Source: Thermocrinis albus DSM 14484 (lineage in GTDB: Bacteria > Aquificota > Aquificia > Aquificales > Aquificaceae). Taken from it: a stretch of 64,000 bases of DNA. Position numbers and translations under genes: made by a program. Under the pieces are notes generated by a model. That model searched no databases, had not been told where the DNA came from, and saw only the letters and a list, made by a program, of their open reading frames with translations. The stretch lies in the NCBI RefSeq assembly GCF_000025605.1, contig NC_013894.1, positions 915,529 through 979,528 on the forward strand. Direction: 5' to 3'. Of this stretch, positions 24,737 to 36,787 are shown one piece after another; position 1 is the stretch's first letter; each line of letters opens with the position of its first letter.

Positions 24737-25660
24737 ATGAGCATGCTGGATGTAGAGAGAGTTATCGCATCGGTGGAACAGGTTATCAAGGGGAAAAGGG
24801 ATGTGATACTAAACTCCCTTGTGTGCTTTCTGTCAGGTGGTCATCTTCTTTTGGAGGATGTTCCTGGAGTAGGTAAGACCACACTGGCGCTGGCTCTGGC
24901 CAAAAGCCTTGGCCTTTCCTTCGCACGGATACAGTTTACCAGTGACCTTCTCCCCAGTGACATACTGGGGATAAATGTATACGACCAGTCTAAGAGGAGT
25001 TTTGTATTCAAGCACGGCCCAATATTTCACAACATCCTTCTGGCAGATGAGATAAACAGAGCTACACCCAAAACGCAGAGCGCCCTGTTGGAAGCTATGG
25101 CGGAGGGTAAGGTGTCAGTAGACGGTGTAACCTACGAACTACCCAAACCATTCTTTGTAATAGCCACTCAGAACCCTCTGGAACAACACGGTACATTCCC
25201 TCTCCCTGAGTCCCAGTTAGATAGATTCAGTATGTGCCTGTCAATAGGCTATCCGGACCCAGAGACGGAAGCACTGATTCTCAGAGGTGAGAACTTGTTA
25301 CATAAGTTGGAAAGACTACAACCTGTGGTAAGATTACAGGACATTCTCTCCACCATGGAGCATATCTCACGTTTCTATGTGTCTCAGGAGGTTGCCAAGC
25401 TGGCAGTAGAGATAGCCACAGAGACGAGAAACCATCCTAACGTGATAATGGGAGTTTCTACAAGAGGTCTGGTCCATCTGATAAGTTGTGCCAAAGCGCT
25501 TGCTTTCATAAGAGGAAGGGACTTTGTGGTACCTGAGGATGTGATAGACCTGGCACCTGTCTGTCTGTCTCACCGTATAGTGGTGAGGGAAGGATCAGAC
25601 GGAAGAACGGTGATGGAAGAGATCCTACAGAGGATACGCCGCAAACAGGTTTATACTTAA
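24737..25660 (+). CDS. MoxR-family AAA+ ATPase
   Basis: A 307-residue AAA+ protein with Walker A GVGKTT (around residue 44), Walker [10 protein letters not shown], sensor motif [22 protein letters not shown] and the MoxR lid domain. MoxR proteins act as chaperones that mature other complexes, usually with DUF58 and von Willebrand A proteins encoded next door. None is here; hemB follows after 5 bp. The partner is unknown. Confidence 0.93.
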   Translation: MSMLDVERVIASVEQVIKGKRDVILNSLVCFLSGGHLLLEDVPGVGKTTLALALAKSLGLSFARIQFTSDLLPSDILGINVYDQSKRSFVFKHGPIFHNILLADEINRATPKTQSALLEAMAEGKVSVDGVTYELPKPFFVIATQNPLEQHGTFPLPESQLDRFSMCLSIGYPDPETEALILRGENLLHKLERLQPVVRLQDILSTMEHISRFYVSQEVAKLAVEIATETRNHPNVIMGVSTRGLVHLISCAKALAFIRGRDFVVPEDVIDLAPVCLSHRIVVREGSDGRTVMEEILQRIRRKQVYT

Positions 25661-25665
25661 AGATT

Positions 25666-26655
25666 ATGGAGTTTCCTAAACTTAGACCCAGAAGACTCAG
25701 GCTCAAGGAAAACATAAGGAGCCTTGTACGGGAAACAGTCATCACCTTAGATGACCTGATATACCCCATCTTCGTAAGGTATGGAGAAAACATAGTGGAA
25801 GAAGTACCATCCATGCCAGGAGTTTTTAGATACTCGGTAGACAAGGTGGCAGATGCCGTCAAGGAAGTGAGAGATCTTGGTATAAAGGCCGTTATCCTCT
25901 TTGGTATACCAGAGCACAAGGATGAGGTAGGTTCCGATACATGGAGCAACGAAGGGATAATCCAGAGGGCACTGAGAGTTATAAAGAAGGAAGTACCTGA
26001 GATGTACGTGATAACGGATGTATGCTTCTGTGAGTATACTACCCACGGTCACTGTGGCGTTCTGAAGGGAGACACAGTGGACAACGATCTGACCTTAGAG
26101 AACCTGAAGAAACAGGCGGTATCTCATGCCGAAAACGGGGCAGATATGCTGGCTCCCTCCGGTATGATGGACGGTATGGTGAGGGCCATAAGGTCGGCAC
26201 TGGACGAAGCAGGATACACCCATATACCCATAATGGCATACTCCGCCAAGTTTGCCTCCGCCTTCTACGGTCCCTTCAGAGAGGCAGCTGAGTCTGCACC
26301 CGCTTTTGGAGACAGGAGAAGCTACCAGATGGATCCTGCTAACGCAAGAGAAGCCCTCAAAGAGGTAATCCTGGATGTTACAGAAGGAGCAGACATCGTT
26401 ATGGTAAAGCCTGCCCTCGCTTACCTAGACATCATATACAGAGTACGCCAGATGACATTACTACCGGTATGTGCCTACAACGTGAGTGGTGAGTACTCCC
26501 TCATAAAGGCTGCAGGAAAGATGGGGTGGGTAGATGAGAGGAAAGTCATGTGGGAAGTCCTCACCTCCATAAAGCGTGCAGGCGCCGACATGATAATTAC
26601 GTACTTCGCCAAGGAAGTAGCACAAGACATCATCAAAGGTCGGTTACCTTACTGA
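25666..26655 (+). CDS. hemB: Delta-aminolevulinic acid dehydratase (porphobilinogen synthase)
   Basis: A 329-residue enzyme with the zinc-type cysteine cluster [14 protein letters not shown] (around residues 119-131) and the two Schiff-base lysines in [15 protein letters not shown] and [10 protein letters not shown]. It joins two 5-aminolevulinate molecules into porphobilinogen, an early heme step. TATACT lies before the ATG, so it may have an internal promoter as well as reading through from moxR. The 3' end overlaps convergent ubiA by 23 bp. Confidence 0.98.
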   Translation: MEFPKLRPRRLRLKENIRSLVRETVITLDDLIYPIFVRYGENIVEEVPSMPGVFRYSVDKVADAVKEVRDLGIKAVILFGIPEHKDEVGSDTWSNEGIIQRALRVIKKEVPEMYVITDVCFCEYTTHGHCGVLKGDTVDNDLTLENLKKQAVSHAENGADMLAPSGMMDGMVRAIRSALDEAGYTHIPIMAYSAKFASAFYGPFREAAESAPAFGDRRSYQMDPANAREALKEVILDVTEGADIVMVKPALAYLDIIYRVRQMTLLPVCAYNVSGEYSLIKAAGKMGWVDERKVMWEVLTSIKRAGADMIITYFAKEVAQDIIKGRLPY

Positions 26656-27490
26656 TCAAAACCACCAGAAAGTAAAGAAGGCTCACCCAAGCGTTAACGG
26701 TAAAGAAAGCTCTGTTGAGATGGGAAAGATCTGACTCCTTTACGAGAGAGTGCTCGTACACAAGGAGAAGAGCTATAAAAAATAGACCCACCACATAAAG
26801 AAAACCAAAGAAATCCACCAACAGAACAAGAAGTAAGAGAGACAGGAAGGTACCTATGTGCAAAAGTCGTGCTACTTTGAGAGCTTTACCTATGCCGTAC
26901 TTTACAGCTAGAGATTTGACACCGTACTGGCGATCAAAATCATAATCCTGAAGAGAGTAGAGGATATCAAATCCTGACACCCATAGGGCCATAGCTGTTC
27001 CTAAAACTAAAGCTGTCCAAGACACGCGGGTGTTGAGGGCCACGTCTACAGCTACAGGTATGAGAAAGTACACAAGACCTAAAACAAAATGAGGATAGTA
27101 AGTTACCCTCTTGGCATAAGGATAGAACCACAAAAGGAAGAGAACGAAAGGAGAAAGAAAGAAGGCCAACCAGTTGATCATGAGAGAAGAGAGCACGAAA
27201 ACCAAGGAAGAAACCAGAGCTATCTGTCTTATCTCCTGCTCCTTCACATGACCTGTAGCGTGGGGCCAGATAGATGTACGTGGGTTAGCTTTGTCTATAG
27301 GTAGATCTATCCATCTGTTGAAGGCCATGCCTGCCGTTCTTGCGGCCACAAAAGCCACCAGCAGCCAGAACATCTTTCCAAAAGGAGGTGTTTCTTGGTA
27401 AAGGATTACTACGGAGGAGAGAAGAAAGGGCAGGGCAAAGAAGGTGTGCTCCAACTTCAGAAGCTTAGCGTAAAGACTCAGCTTATCCAT
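26633..27490 (-). CDS. UbiA-family prenyltransferase (quinone biosynthesis)
   Basis: A 285-residue membrane protein with about eight helices. [15 protein letters not shown] is the first Asp-rich motif (NxxxDxxxD type) and [19 protein letters not shown] the second, which bind the magnesium-diphosphate of the prenyl donor. The family attaches the isoprenoid tail to the quinone ring. Aquificales use menaquinone-type quinones, so it may be the futalosine-pathway prenyltransferase rather than true UbiA; sequence alone does not decide. Last gene of the dapB operon. Confidence 0.9.
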   Translation of the reverse strand: MDKLSLYAKLLKLEHTFFALPFLLSSVVILYQETPPFGKMFWLLVAFVAARTAGMAFNRWIDLPIDKANPRTSIWPHATGHVKEQEIRQIALVSSLVFVLSSLMINWLAFFLSPFVLFLLWFYPYAKRVTYYPHFVLGLVYFLIPVAVDVALNTRVSWTALVLGTAMALWVSGFDILYSLQDYDFDRQYGVKSLAVKYGIGKALKVARLLHIGTFLSLLLLVLLVDFFGFLYVVGLFFIALLLVYEHSLVKESDLSHLNRAFFTVNAWVSLLYFLVVLISKVTDL

Positions 27491-27492
27491 CT

Positions 27493-27909
27493 TTAAATAT
27501 CAAATATCACCTCCGCCACATAGCTACCATCTTCCTTCTCCAATCGGAGACGATGATAGGTAGCCGCTTTGATAACAAGGCGTGACTCATTCTTCGCAGG
27601 GTCAAATCTGCCACCTTTCAGTTTTACCCTCAGTAGGTGTTCCTTAAGCTCTAAAACATGACACTCTTTAGCTACAAAGCCTTTAGATTCATGTAGCACA
27701 AGAGCCTCGTTGATAATGTCAGCCAGCGAGTAAGGCAGTGAAGACCTTACTTCCAAGATATACTCTTCCTCAGGCTCTATGACCTCTATGTTGGTTATCT
27801 CGTTGAAGGTGGCCAGTATGGCCTTACAAATCACCTCCTCCACACTGGATCCCCTCACCCTTATACCGGCATCGGCGGTTATGTCATCTATGCTCTCGTA
27901 GAAGCTCAC
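27493..27909 (-). CDS. Archease
   Basis: A 138-residue archease: DITADAGIRVRGSSVEEV near the start, LHESKGF in the middle and IKAATYHRLRLEK near the C-terminus, including the metal-binding Asp and His residues of the family. Archease activates the RNA ligase RtcB by helping its guanylylation. No rtcB is in the window. It overlaps dapB by 4 bp and ubiA follows after 2 bp. Confidence 0.93.
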   Translation of the reverse strand: MSFYESIDDITADAGIRVRGSSVEEVICKAILATFNEITNIEVIEPEEEYILEVRSSLPYSLADIINEALVLHESKGFVAKECHVLELKEHLLRVKLKGGRFDPAKNESRLVIKAATYHRLRLEKEDGSYVAEVIFDI

Positions 27910-28697
27910 AGGCCCAGGACCTCCATCATACTGTAGAAGCCCGGTTTTTGGGAGGCTATCCAGCGGCAGGCTTCTATTGCTCCCCGTGCAAATATATCCC
28001 GTGATGTGGCTCTGTGGATGAGCTCAAGCCTCTCCCCGTTTCCTATAAAGAAAACAGTATGCTCACCTACCACATCACCACCACGCAGAGCCATGACACC
28101 CACCTCTTCACCCCTCGGAGCTATACCTTCCCTACCTGACACCAATTTAACATCTCCTAGCTCATTTCTTATTACTTCGGCCAAACGTAGAGCTGTACCA
28201 CTGGGAGCATCTTTCTTATATCTGTGATGTATTTCCAGTATCTCCACATCAAAACCCTTTTCTTTGAGAACTTTAGTGGCCAGTTCCACCAGCTTGATGA
28301 GTAGGTTAACCCCCAAGCTCATGTTGGGAGACACCAAAACAGGTATATCCTTGGACAACTCGCGAAGATCCTCAAGATGGGACCTTTCTAAGCCGGTGGT
28401 TCCTATAACAACACCTTTTCCGTAAGCAGCCGCAAGGCGCGCGTGTCCAACAGCTGCTTCAGGATTGCCGGAAAAATCCAACACCACCTGACCCAACCCT
28501 ATCACTTCCTCCAGTCTACTGGTAAGAGGTACTCCCGTAAACTCCCTTATACCCGATGCTTGTCCTAGGTCGGTAGATGAAAGACAGTCAGGATGTTCTA
28601 CCCCCGCCACCACTCTTACATCTTGGTACTCTAAGGAAAGCCGCAGAATGGCTTTACCCATCCTACCGAGAGCACCACAGAGAACAACCTCAGTCAT
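27906..28697 (-). CDS. dapB: 4-hydroxy-tetrahydrodipicolinate reductase
   Basis: A 263-residue enzyme with the NAD(P)-binding start VVLCGALGRMGKAI, GTTGL, SPNMSLGVN, and the catalytic EIHHRYKKDAPSGTALRLAE. It reduces dihydrodipicolinate in lysine and diaminopimelate synthesis. It overlaps the small acidic gene upstream and archease downstream, both with ATGA junctions. Confidence 0.97.
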   Translation of the reverse strand: MTEVVLCGALGRMGKAILRLSLEYQDVRVVAGVEHPDCLSSTDLGQASGIREFTGVPLTSRLEEVIGLGQVVLDFSGNPEAAVGHARLAAAYGKGVVIGTTGLERSHLEDLRELSKDIPVLVSPNMSLGVNLLIKLVELATKVLKEKGFDVEILEIHHRYKKDAPSGTALRLAEVIRNELGDVKLVSGREGIAPRGEEVGVMALRGGDVVGEHTVFFIGNGERLELIHRATSRDIFARGAIEACRWIASQKPGFYSMMEVLGL

Positions 28698-28942
28698 TCC
28701 TCTTCCTCACCCCATATCATATCTTCCAGTTCCTCCACAGCTTCCTCCGCTTGGTCAGGTGGAACCACGGACGGATATATGGCCACCTGAACACCCTCCG
28801 TGAAGAGGAAACGGGAAAGGATCTCCTGGAGCTTCTCTAACTCTTCCGGACTAAGATCCGTTCTTATACTCTCCTCTATGGGCTTACTGGTGAAGAAAAA
28901 ACCTACCAAACTGAAAGGCACAGCGTAAACTTGTTCTTCCAT
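28694..28942 (-). CDS. Small acidic hypothetical protein
   Basis: An 82-residue acidic protein, first gene of the dapB-archease-ubiA operon. It has a hydrophobic N-terminal segment (YAVPFSLVGFFF), a helical middle (LSPEELEKLQEILSRFLF) and a Glu-rich tail. I recognise no family. Tight coupling to dapB (ATGA) shows it is translated. It might be a regulator or a small structural protein; nothing further can be said. Confidence 0.65.
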   Translation of the reverse strand: MEEQVYAVPFSLVGFFFTSKPIEESIRTDLSPEELEKLQEILSRFLFTEGVQVAIYPSVVPPDQAEEAVEELEDMIWGEEEE

Positions 28943-29048
28943 GACCTTCTCCTTAACCTTTGTTGAAAAGATAGTATAACACAGAGTGGTATCTGCTGAA
29001 AATCATATTGAAACACACCAAGAAGCATATATTTTCCTTTACTCATAA

Positions 29049-32764
<3,716 letters not shown>

Positions 32765-33253
32765 CCTTTTTCTTTTCTTCTCCCTTTATCTATTTTATCT
32801 CTATAGATAATAATAATAGGGGGTGTGAGAATAATTCTCATTTGTAGAAAAATGAAGGTTTTTCGTGAACTTAGCCTTAGAGAATTTCACACTCTATTCA
32901 CACCCCCTCTTTCTTCTCTTTGATTCTGTAGGATTTCCTTTCATGAAAATTGTAACGAGATTTCGTAAACTTATGAAGTGTATTCACATCTCTCACACCC
33001 TTCGATATAACTTCACGAAAATGCTGGATTTTTCCTCGTGCGAAAAATGAAGATTTTACGGTGAGTTATCTTTGAGGATGTGAAAACTGCATAAGTTTGC
33101 GATATTACGTCATTTTCTTTTGTGAAAATCTTTGTTGGAAAGTGGTAGCAATTTCGCCAACTTATGTAGAGGGAGATGAAGGAGGGTCACAGGGGTGTGA
33201 ATGGATGTGAATGGGGATGTGAAATTCTCGCCTTCTAAGTTGCAGAAATCGCG
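32765..33253. other. Repeat-rich non-coding region; candidate replication origin or multi-site protein-binding locus
   Basis: The largest gene-free stretch in the window (489 bp), between rlmB and the AI-2E gene. It starts with AT-rich DNA (32765-32818, with GATAATAATAATA), then carries interleaved copies of two short repeat families in both orientations and a perfect 7-1-7 palindrome (32826-32840). The 10-mer GGRTGTGAAT, reverse complement ATTCACAYCC, is close to the relaxed DnaA box TTATNCACA. AT-rich DNA, a G tract and clustered DnaA-like boxes are the layout expected of oriC. No dnaA or dnaN is near, so the call is tentative. A 61-codon frame at 32865 lies across the repeats and is not believed. 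Confidence 0.6.
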
Positions 33254-33276
33254 TCACTTTTCTTGGGGATGTGAAT
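32821..33276. repeat. Repeat family 1: GGRTGTGARW, nine copies
   Basis: Copies on the plus strand: 32821-32830, 33076-33085, 33193-33202, 33203-33212, 33215-33224 and 33267-33276. Copies as reverse complement: 32896-32905, 32981-32990 and 32991-33000. 33193-33202 and 33203-33212 abut exactly. The copy at 33267 lies inside the rlmB coding sequence. The core ATTCACA on the opposite strand resembles a DnaA box. Confidence 0.85.
32861..33249. repeat. Repeat family 2: ATTTCGTVAACTTATG, six copies
   Basis: Plus-strand copies begin near 32861 (TTTCGTGAACTTAG), 32960 (ending 32975) and 33151 (ATTTCGCCAACTTATG). Minus-strand copies lie at 33007-33020, 33090-33106 and 33235-33249. A seventh, weaker copy may lie at 33054-33069. 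The first copy is preceded by GAAAAATGAAGG, repeated as GAAAAATGAAGA at 33042. Copies are 46-100 bp apart and alternate with family 1. Confidence 0.8.
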
Positions 33277-34000
33277 GAGGAGGGAGGTGTTTCTTTATTG
33301 TCTCCCATATAGCTATGGCACCTGCGGAGGAGACATTTAAGGAGGTTATTTTCCCTCCCATAGGTATGGATACGATGAGATCTGCTATTTCCATCACGCT
33401 TTTGGAGACACCCTCACCTTCGGATCCAAGTACCAGAGCACAGGGAAGAGGTATATCCACCTGTCTTATATCTTTCCCTCCCCTCTCCACCACCACTATC
33501 CACCCTCCCACTCTCTTAAAGTTTTCCAGAGATCTCCTAAGACTAGATACACGTGACAGTAGGAGGTGAAAAACAGCACCTGATGAAGCCTTTATCACAG
33601 TCTGGTTTATAGGACATGACCTGTCTTTAGGTAGTAGAGCACCTACACCACCCAGTACCTCGCATGTTCTTAATAGGTTTCCTACGTTCTGGGGATCTGT
33701 GAGATGATCCAACACTAACAGAAAGCTTCCCCTTTCTAACGTTTTACGGAAAAGTTCCTCCTCCTTCACATAATGGACAGGACTGAGAATAGCTAATACA
33801 CCTTGAGTTTTCTTTGTGCCAGCCAGCTCCTCTATCTTTTTCCTAGGCACTTTTTGAAGTTTTATGTTTTTCTCCTTACAGAGTTTAACCAGCTGGTGGG
33901 GTGGATGAGAGTCGTGAGCTACCAGCACCTTTTCCACACTCCTGCCGGATCTTATGGCCTCTAAAACGGGATTTCTTCCGTAAATAATCAATTTTGTCAT
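33254..34000 (-). CDS. rlmB: RlmB-like 23S rRNA 2'-O-ribose methyltransferase (SpoU family)
   Basis: A 248-residue SpoU methyltransferase. IYGRNPVLEAIRSG starts the small RNA-binding domain; the knotted SAM domain has LVLDHLTDPQNVGNLLRTCE, VLGSEGEGVS and IPMGGKITSLNVSSAGAIAIWE. RlmB methylates G2251 of 23S rRNA in E. coli; TrmH-like tRNA activity cannot be excluded. I use the ATG at 34000, which overlaps the ispF stop (ATGA), over the start at 34030. The final residues HSHPQEK are encoded by one of the adjacent short repeats. Confidence 0.92.
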   Translation of the reverse strand: MTKLIIYGRNPVLEAIRSGRSVEKVLVAHDSHPPHQLVKLCKEKNIKLQKVPRKKIEELAGTKKTQGVLAILSPVHYVKEEELFRKTLERGSFLLVLDHLTDPQNVGNLLRTCEVLGGVGALLPKDRSCPINQTVIKASSGAVFHLLLSRVSSLRRSLENFKRVGGWIVVVERGGKDIRQVDIPLPCALVLGSEGEGVSKSVMEIADLIVSIPMGGKITSLNVSSAGAIAIWETIKKHLPPHSHPQEK

Positions 34001-34473
34001 GCCTTTACTAAGAGCACTACACAGAAACACGCCACACTGTCATCTTTACAGAAACCTTCCCTCGTTTTTCCTTTCACCGACACACGACACGGATCCAATT
34101 CCATCAACTGAGCTATGTTTTCCTCTATGAGTTTTCTATAGGGAGCTATACGAGGTTCGTCCGCCACCACCGTGCAGTCCACGTTCATTATCATATACCC
34201 CTTTTCTTTCACCCTTTTTAGGGCCTCCATTAGGAATACTCTAGAATCAGCTCCCTTCCACATAGGATCTGTGTCAGGAAAAAGTTGACCTATGTCAGGT
34301 TCTTTACAGGCAGACAGCAGAGCATCTGTGAGGGCGTGTAGTAGCACATCCCCATCGGAATGTCCCTTCAAACCTTTCGGGTAATCTATCTTGACCCCCC
34401 CCAACTTTAGTTCTAACCCTTCCTCCAATCTGTGGCCATCAAAGCCTAAACCTATCCTTATATCTTCAATCAT
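33997..34473 (-). CDS. ispF: 2-C-methyl-D-erythritol 2,4-cyclodiphosphate synthase
   Basis: A 158-residue IspF: GLGFDGHRLEEG with the Asp-x-His zinc ligands, GHSDGDVLLHALTDALL, DIGQLFPDTDP and VKGKTREG are all present. It catalyses the cyclisation step of the MEP isoprenoid pathway. It overlaps the UPF0114 gene upstream by 8 bp and rlmB downstream by 4 bp. Confidence 0.98.
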   Translation of the reverse strand: MIEDIRIGLGFDGHRLEEGLELKLGGVKIDYPKGLKGHSDGDVLLHALTDALLSACKEPDIGQLFPDTDPMWKGADSRVFLMEALKRVKEKGYMIMNVDCTVVADEPRIAPYRKLIEENIAQLMELDPCRVSVKGKTREGFCKDDSVACFCVVLLVKA

Positions 34474-34930
34474 GGCTCTCCTTTACTTTGTAGTAGAAGA
34501 CCAAAACAGCTATAACCACGGCAACAGCTATACCAAACATGAGGGTCTCCAGAGCATTTTTCCATTCCACCAGCTTCTTTGTAAAAGTTATGGCCAGTAT
34601 CAGAACGATGACACTGCTGAGTTTTGCCTTTAAGTTATCTATATTTCCTATTTTAAGCCATTCAGGCACGTTGAGCTTATCTACGAAGAGTTCATATAAT
34701 CCCACAGCGAAGATATACAGAACAACGGAAAGAAGGTGAATGTCCATTATAGATATGAATTTTGTGGAAAGATAGGTGGTATCCCTCATGGTAGGGTCTG
34801 TTATAGCTTTGTAAAGGGTCTCCACGAGCAAGAAGACCCCATACATGCCCAGAAAAACCGCACCTACAAAGAGACTGAGGGAAGGCAAAAGTGCTATGCT
34901 CTTACCGTTCTCAAGAAGTTTCCTCCACAT
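34466..34930 (-). CDS. UPF0114 (YqhA-like) membrane protein
   Basis: A 154-residue protein with four hydrophobic segments. ISIMDIHLLSVVLYIFAVGLYELFV followed by NIDNLKAKLSSVIVLILAI closely follows the YqhA pattern (DxxLxxxLxxMxxxGYExFVS then SLKxKVxxSIVxI). The function of the family is unknown. It lies between resB (20-bp overlap) and ispF (8-bp overlap). Confidence 0.87.
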   Translation of the reverse strand: MWRKLLENGKSIALLPSLSLFVGAVFLGMYGVFLLVETLYKAITDPTMRDTTYLSTKFISIMDIHLLSVVLYIFAVGLYELFVDKLNVPEWLKIGNIDNLKAKLSSVIVLILAITFTKKLVEWKNALETLMFGIAVAVVIAVLVFYYKVKESHD

Positions 34931-36554
34931 CTCCCAACTCCTTAAGTTTTATTATCATACTCTTTCTGTACTCTTCTTTGAACTTATGGGACCAGAAAGC
35001 CACTTTCAAGATACCAGCCTGGTACTTTATCCACACCTTTCTATGAACAGTGTAAAAGGCCAAGATCAGACCTAAAACCAGTAGGGCTGATCCTGTCCAT
35101 ATGACCCACATGCCGGGACTGTAAGTTATTTGAAAACCGCTGAAGAACCTAGGTTTGAACTCTTCCATAAAGAAGATGTAAGGAAAGTCCTTCAGTTGTG
35201 GTATCTGGCTGTAAGCAAATATGGTGAGTTCAGGGGAGTATATGACGGGGACGTCATAGCTACGGTGATCTTTGATGACTTTCAGAATAATGGCAGGTTT
35301 AAATTCACCGTTGAACCCTGCCTGTTCGTTCTCTATGTTGAGGGTAGATCTATCTATAGAGAGGAGCATTCCTCTAAAATCTCCCACCTGCCCTGCCTTT
35401 AGCTTAACGGTGCCTAAGAAGGCTGTCTGGGGATCCCTTTCCTGGAAAAGCTTTTGGCGATCGTAAACTGTGAGGAGAACCTCTCCCGCTTCGCCTGTAA
35501 GACCATAAGAGGCCTGAAATATGCGGTAAGGTCCGTACCTAAAGGGATTGTTTACGGCTGTTATACCCTGAGCTACTACCTGTCCTCCTTGCACTATCTT
35601 TATGTTACTTTCATAACTGGCCACCGCATCCTTTATACTGGGATCGCCTCTAAAGACCCTTCCCTCTCTTTTTGCTTCCTCTTCGTAGGTTACTATGTGA
35701 AAGCTTTCTAAATGTATCTGGAAGGGGAGTTTTAAAACTTTATCTTTTCCGGGAATAACCAGCCTGTCTTCTCTTGAACCTTCGGCCACAGTAAGGTTAC
35801 CTCTTACACCCATGAGGGCATCTAAAAGTCCACCTGCCATGATAACAAGAAGGGCTATATGTACCACAAACACACCTAACCGAGAGAATCTACCTTTTTC
35901 GCCATACAGATACAGGGTGTTCTCTTCCTTATTAACGAAAACTTTAAAACCTTCCTTTTTCACAAATTTTACCAGCATATCTTCAGTTATATCGGTTTTC
36001 GGATATACCAGAAGAGGTCTCATATGCCTTTCCATTTTTTCATCCAGTTTTAAGAACCTTTCTTTTCCAAAAGAGTGTTTCCACACAGATGGAAGTCTCT
36101 TTATAGAACAGACAGTAAGATTTATGGCCAGCAAAACTATAAGAAGTATGTAATACCACGAATGAAAAACGTCATTAAGCCAAAGTTTCCATATCCATAG
36201 ACCTATATCCGCTCCGTATCTGTCTAGGTAGAACCCTATAGGTTGGTTCTGTTGTATATATGTGGAACCCAGCATGGAAACTATGCCTATAGTGAGCATA
36301 AGAAAAATGGCAAGTTTTAGAGAAGCAAAAAAGTCATACAGAAATCCAAGAATGTTTCCTTGCTTTTTGTAATCTTTCAAAAGATCTCTTATCGCTGCAA
36401 AAGTAACATTAGCAGAGGCTACAAGGAACAGGGATAAAGCTAAAAGTAGAACAAAGTAATACATATAACCTCTTTCTTCCATATGGAACACACCTACCAC
36501 AACAGTGCCCACCAGAAATAGAAAGGACAGAACGAAGAAGGGAAAACCTTTCAA
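34911..36554 (-). CDS. resB: Cytochrome c biogenesis protein ResB
   Basis: A 547-residue System II cytochrome c assembly protein. Several N-terminal helices are followed by DFFASLKLAIFLMLTIGIVSMLGSTYI, the ResB signature, then SRLGVFVVHIALLVIMAGGLLDA, a large periplasmic domain (about residues 260-480) and a final helix. With CcsA/ResC it delivers heme to apocytochromes. No ccsA is adjacent, but ccdA lies at 41664. The start is TTG overlapping the SpoVG-like stop (TTGA), with GGAGG about 9 bases upstream. Confidence 0.93.
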   Translation of the reverse strand: MKGFPFFVLSFLFLVGTVVVGVFHMEERGYMYYFVLLLALSLFLVASANVTFAAIRDLLKDYKKQGNILGFLYDFFASLKLAIFLMLTIGIVSMLGSTYIQQNQPIGFYLDRYGADIGLWIWKLWLNDVFHSWYYILLIVLLAINLTVCSIKRLPSVWKHSFGKERFLKLDEKMERHMRPLLVYPKTDITEDMLVKFVKKEGFKVFVNKEENTLYLYGEKGRFSRLGVFVVHIALLVIMAGGLLDALMGVRGNLTVAEGSREDRLVIPGKDKVLKLPFQIHLESFHIVTYEEEAKREGRVFRGDPSIKDAVASYESNIKIVQGGQVVAQGITAVNNPFRYGPYRIFQASYGLTGEAGEVLLTVYDRQKLFQERDPQTAFLGTVKLKAGQVGDFRGMLLSIDRSTLNIENEQAGFNGEFKPAIILKVIKDHRSYDVPVIYSPELTIFAYSQIPQLKDFPYIFFMEEFKPRFFSGFQITYSPGMWVIWTGSALLVLGLILAFYTVHRKVWIKYQAGILKVAFWSHKFKEEYRKSMIIKLKELGDVEETS

Positions 36555-36787
36555 AACCTAACCTCCTTATATTTGTCTACCACCACTCTCCTTATACTTT
36601 CAAGGAGTTTCTTGTCTTTTATTTCTACAGTAGGTTCTGGGAGCTGTACAAAGTAGCCTCCGTTCTTAGCCTCAAAAAGCTTAACACCTCTTATAACAAG
36701 AATGTTCTCCAACTCCACATCTGCAAACCCTAACAACCTGGGTCTTCTGAAGGATAAGGGAAAAGGGTAAAATTTAATCAGCTTCAC
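36551..36787 (-). CDS. SpoVG-like protein
   Basis: A 78-residue SpoVG-family protein: KFYPF..RRPRLLGFADVELENILVIRGVKLFEAKNGGYFVQLPEP follows the family pattern of a conserved DVRIRPF start, GxASVxIDDxFVVRDIRIIEG and GLFVAMP. SpoVG binds nucleic acid and affects division and gene expression in Gram-positives. I use the GTG at 36787, inside the def 3' end; an ATG at 36817 is an alternative. The stop overlaps the resB TTG start. Confidence 0.8.
   Translation of the reverse strand: MKLIKFYPFPLSFRRPRLLGFADVELENILVIRGVKLFEAKNGGYFVQLPEPTVEIKDKKLLESIRRVVVDKYKEVRF

Noticed and set aside
32865-33050. 61-codon plus-strand open frame in the repeat region
   Set aside because: It lies across the short repeats, has no ribosome-binding site and no recognisable sequence; chance frame.
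32765-33253. CRISPR array
   Set aside because: The repeats are 10-16 bp, in both orientations and irregularly spaced; there are no uniform spacers and no cas genes.
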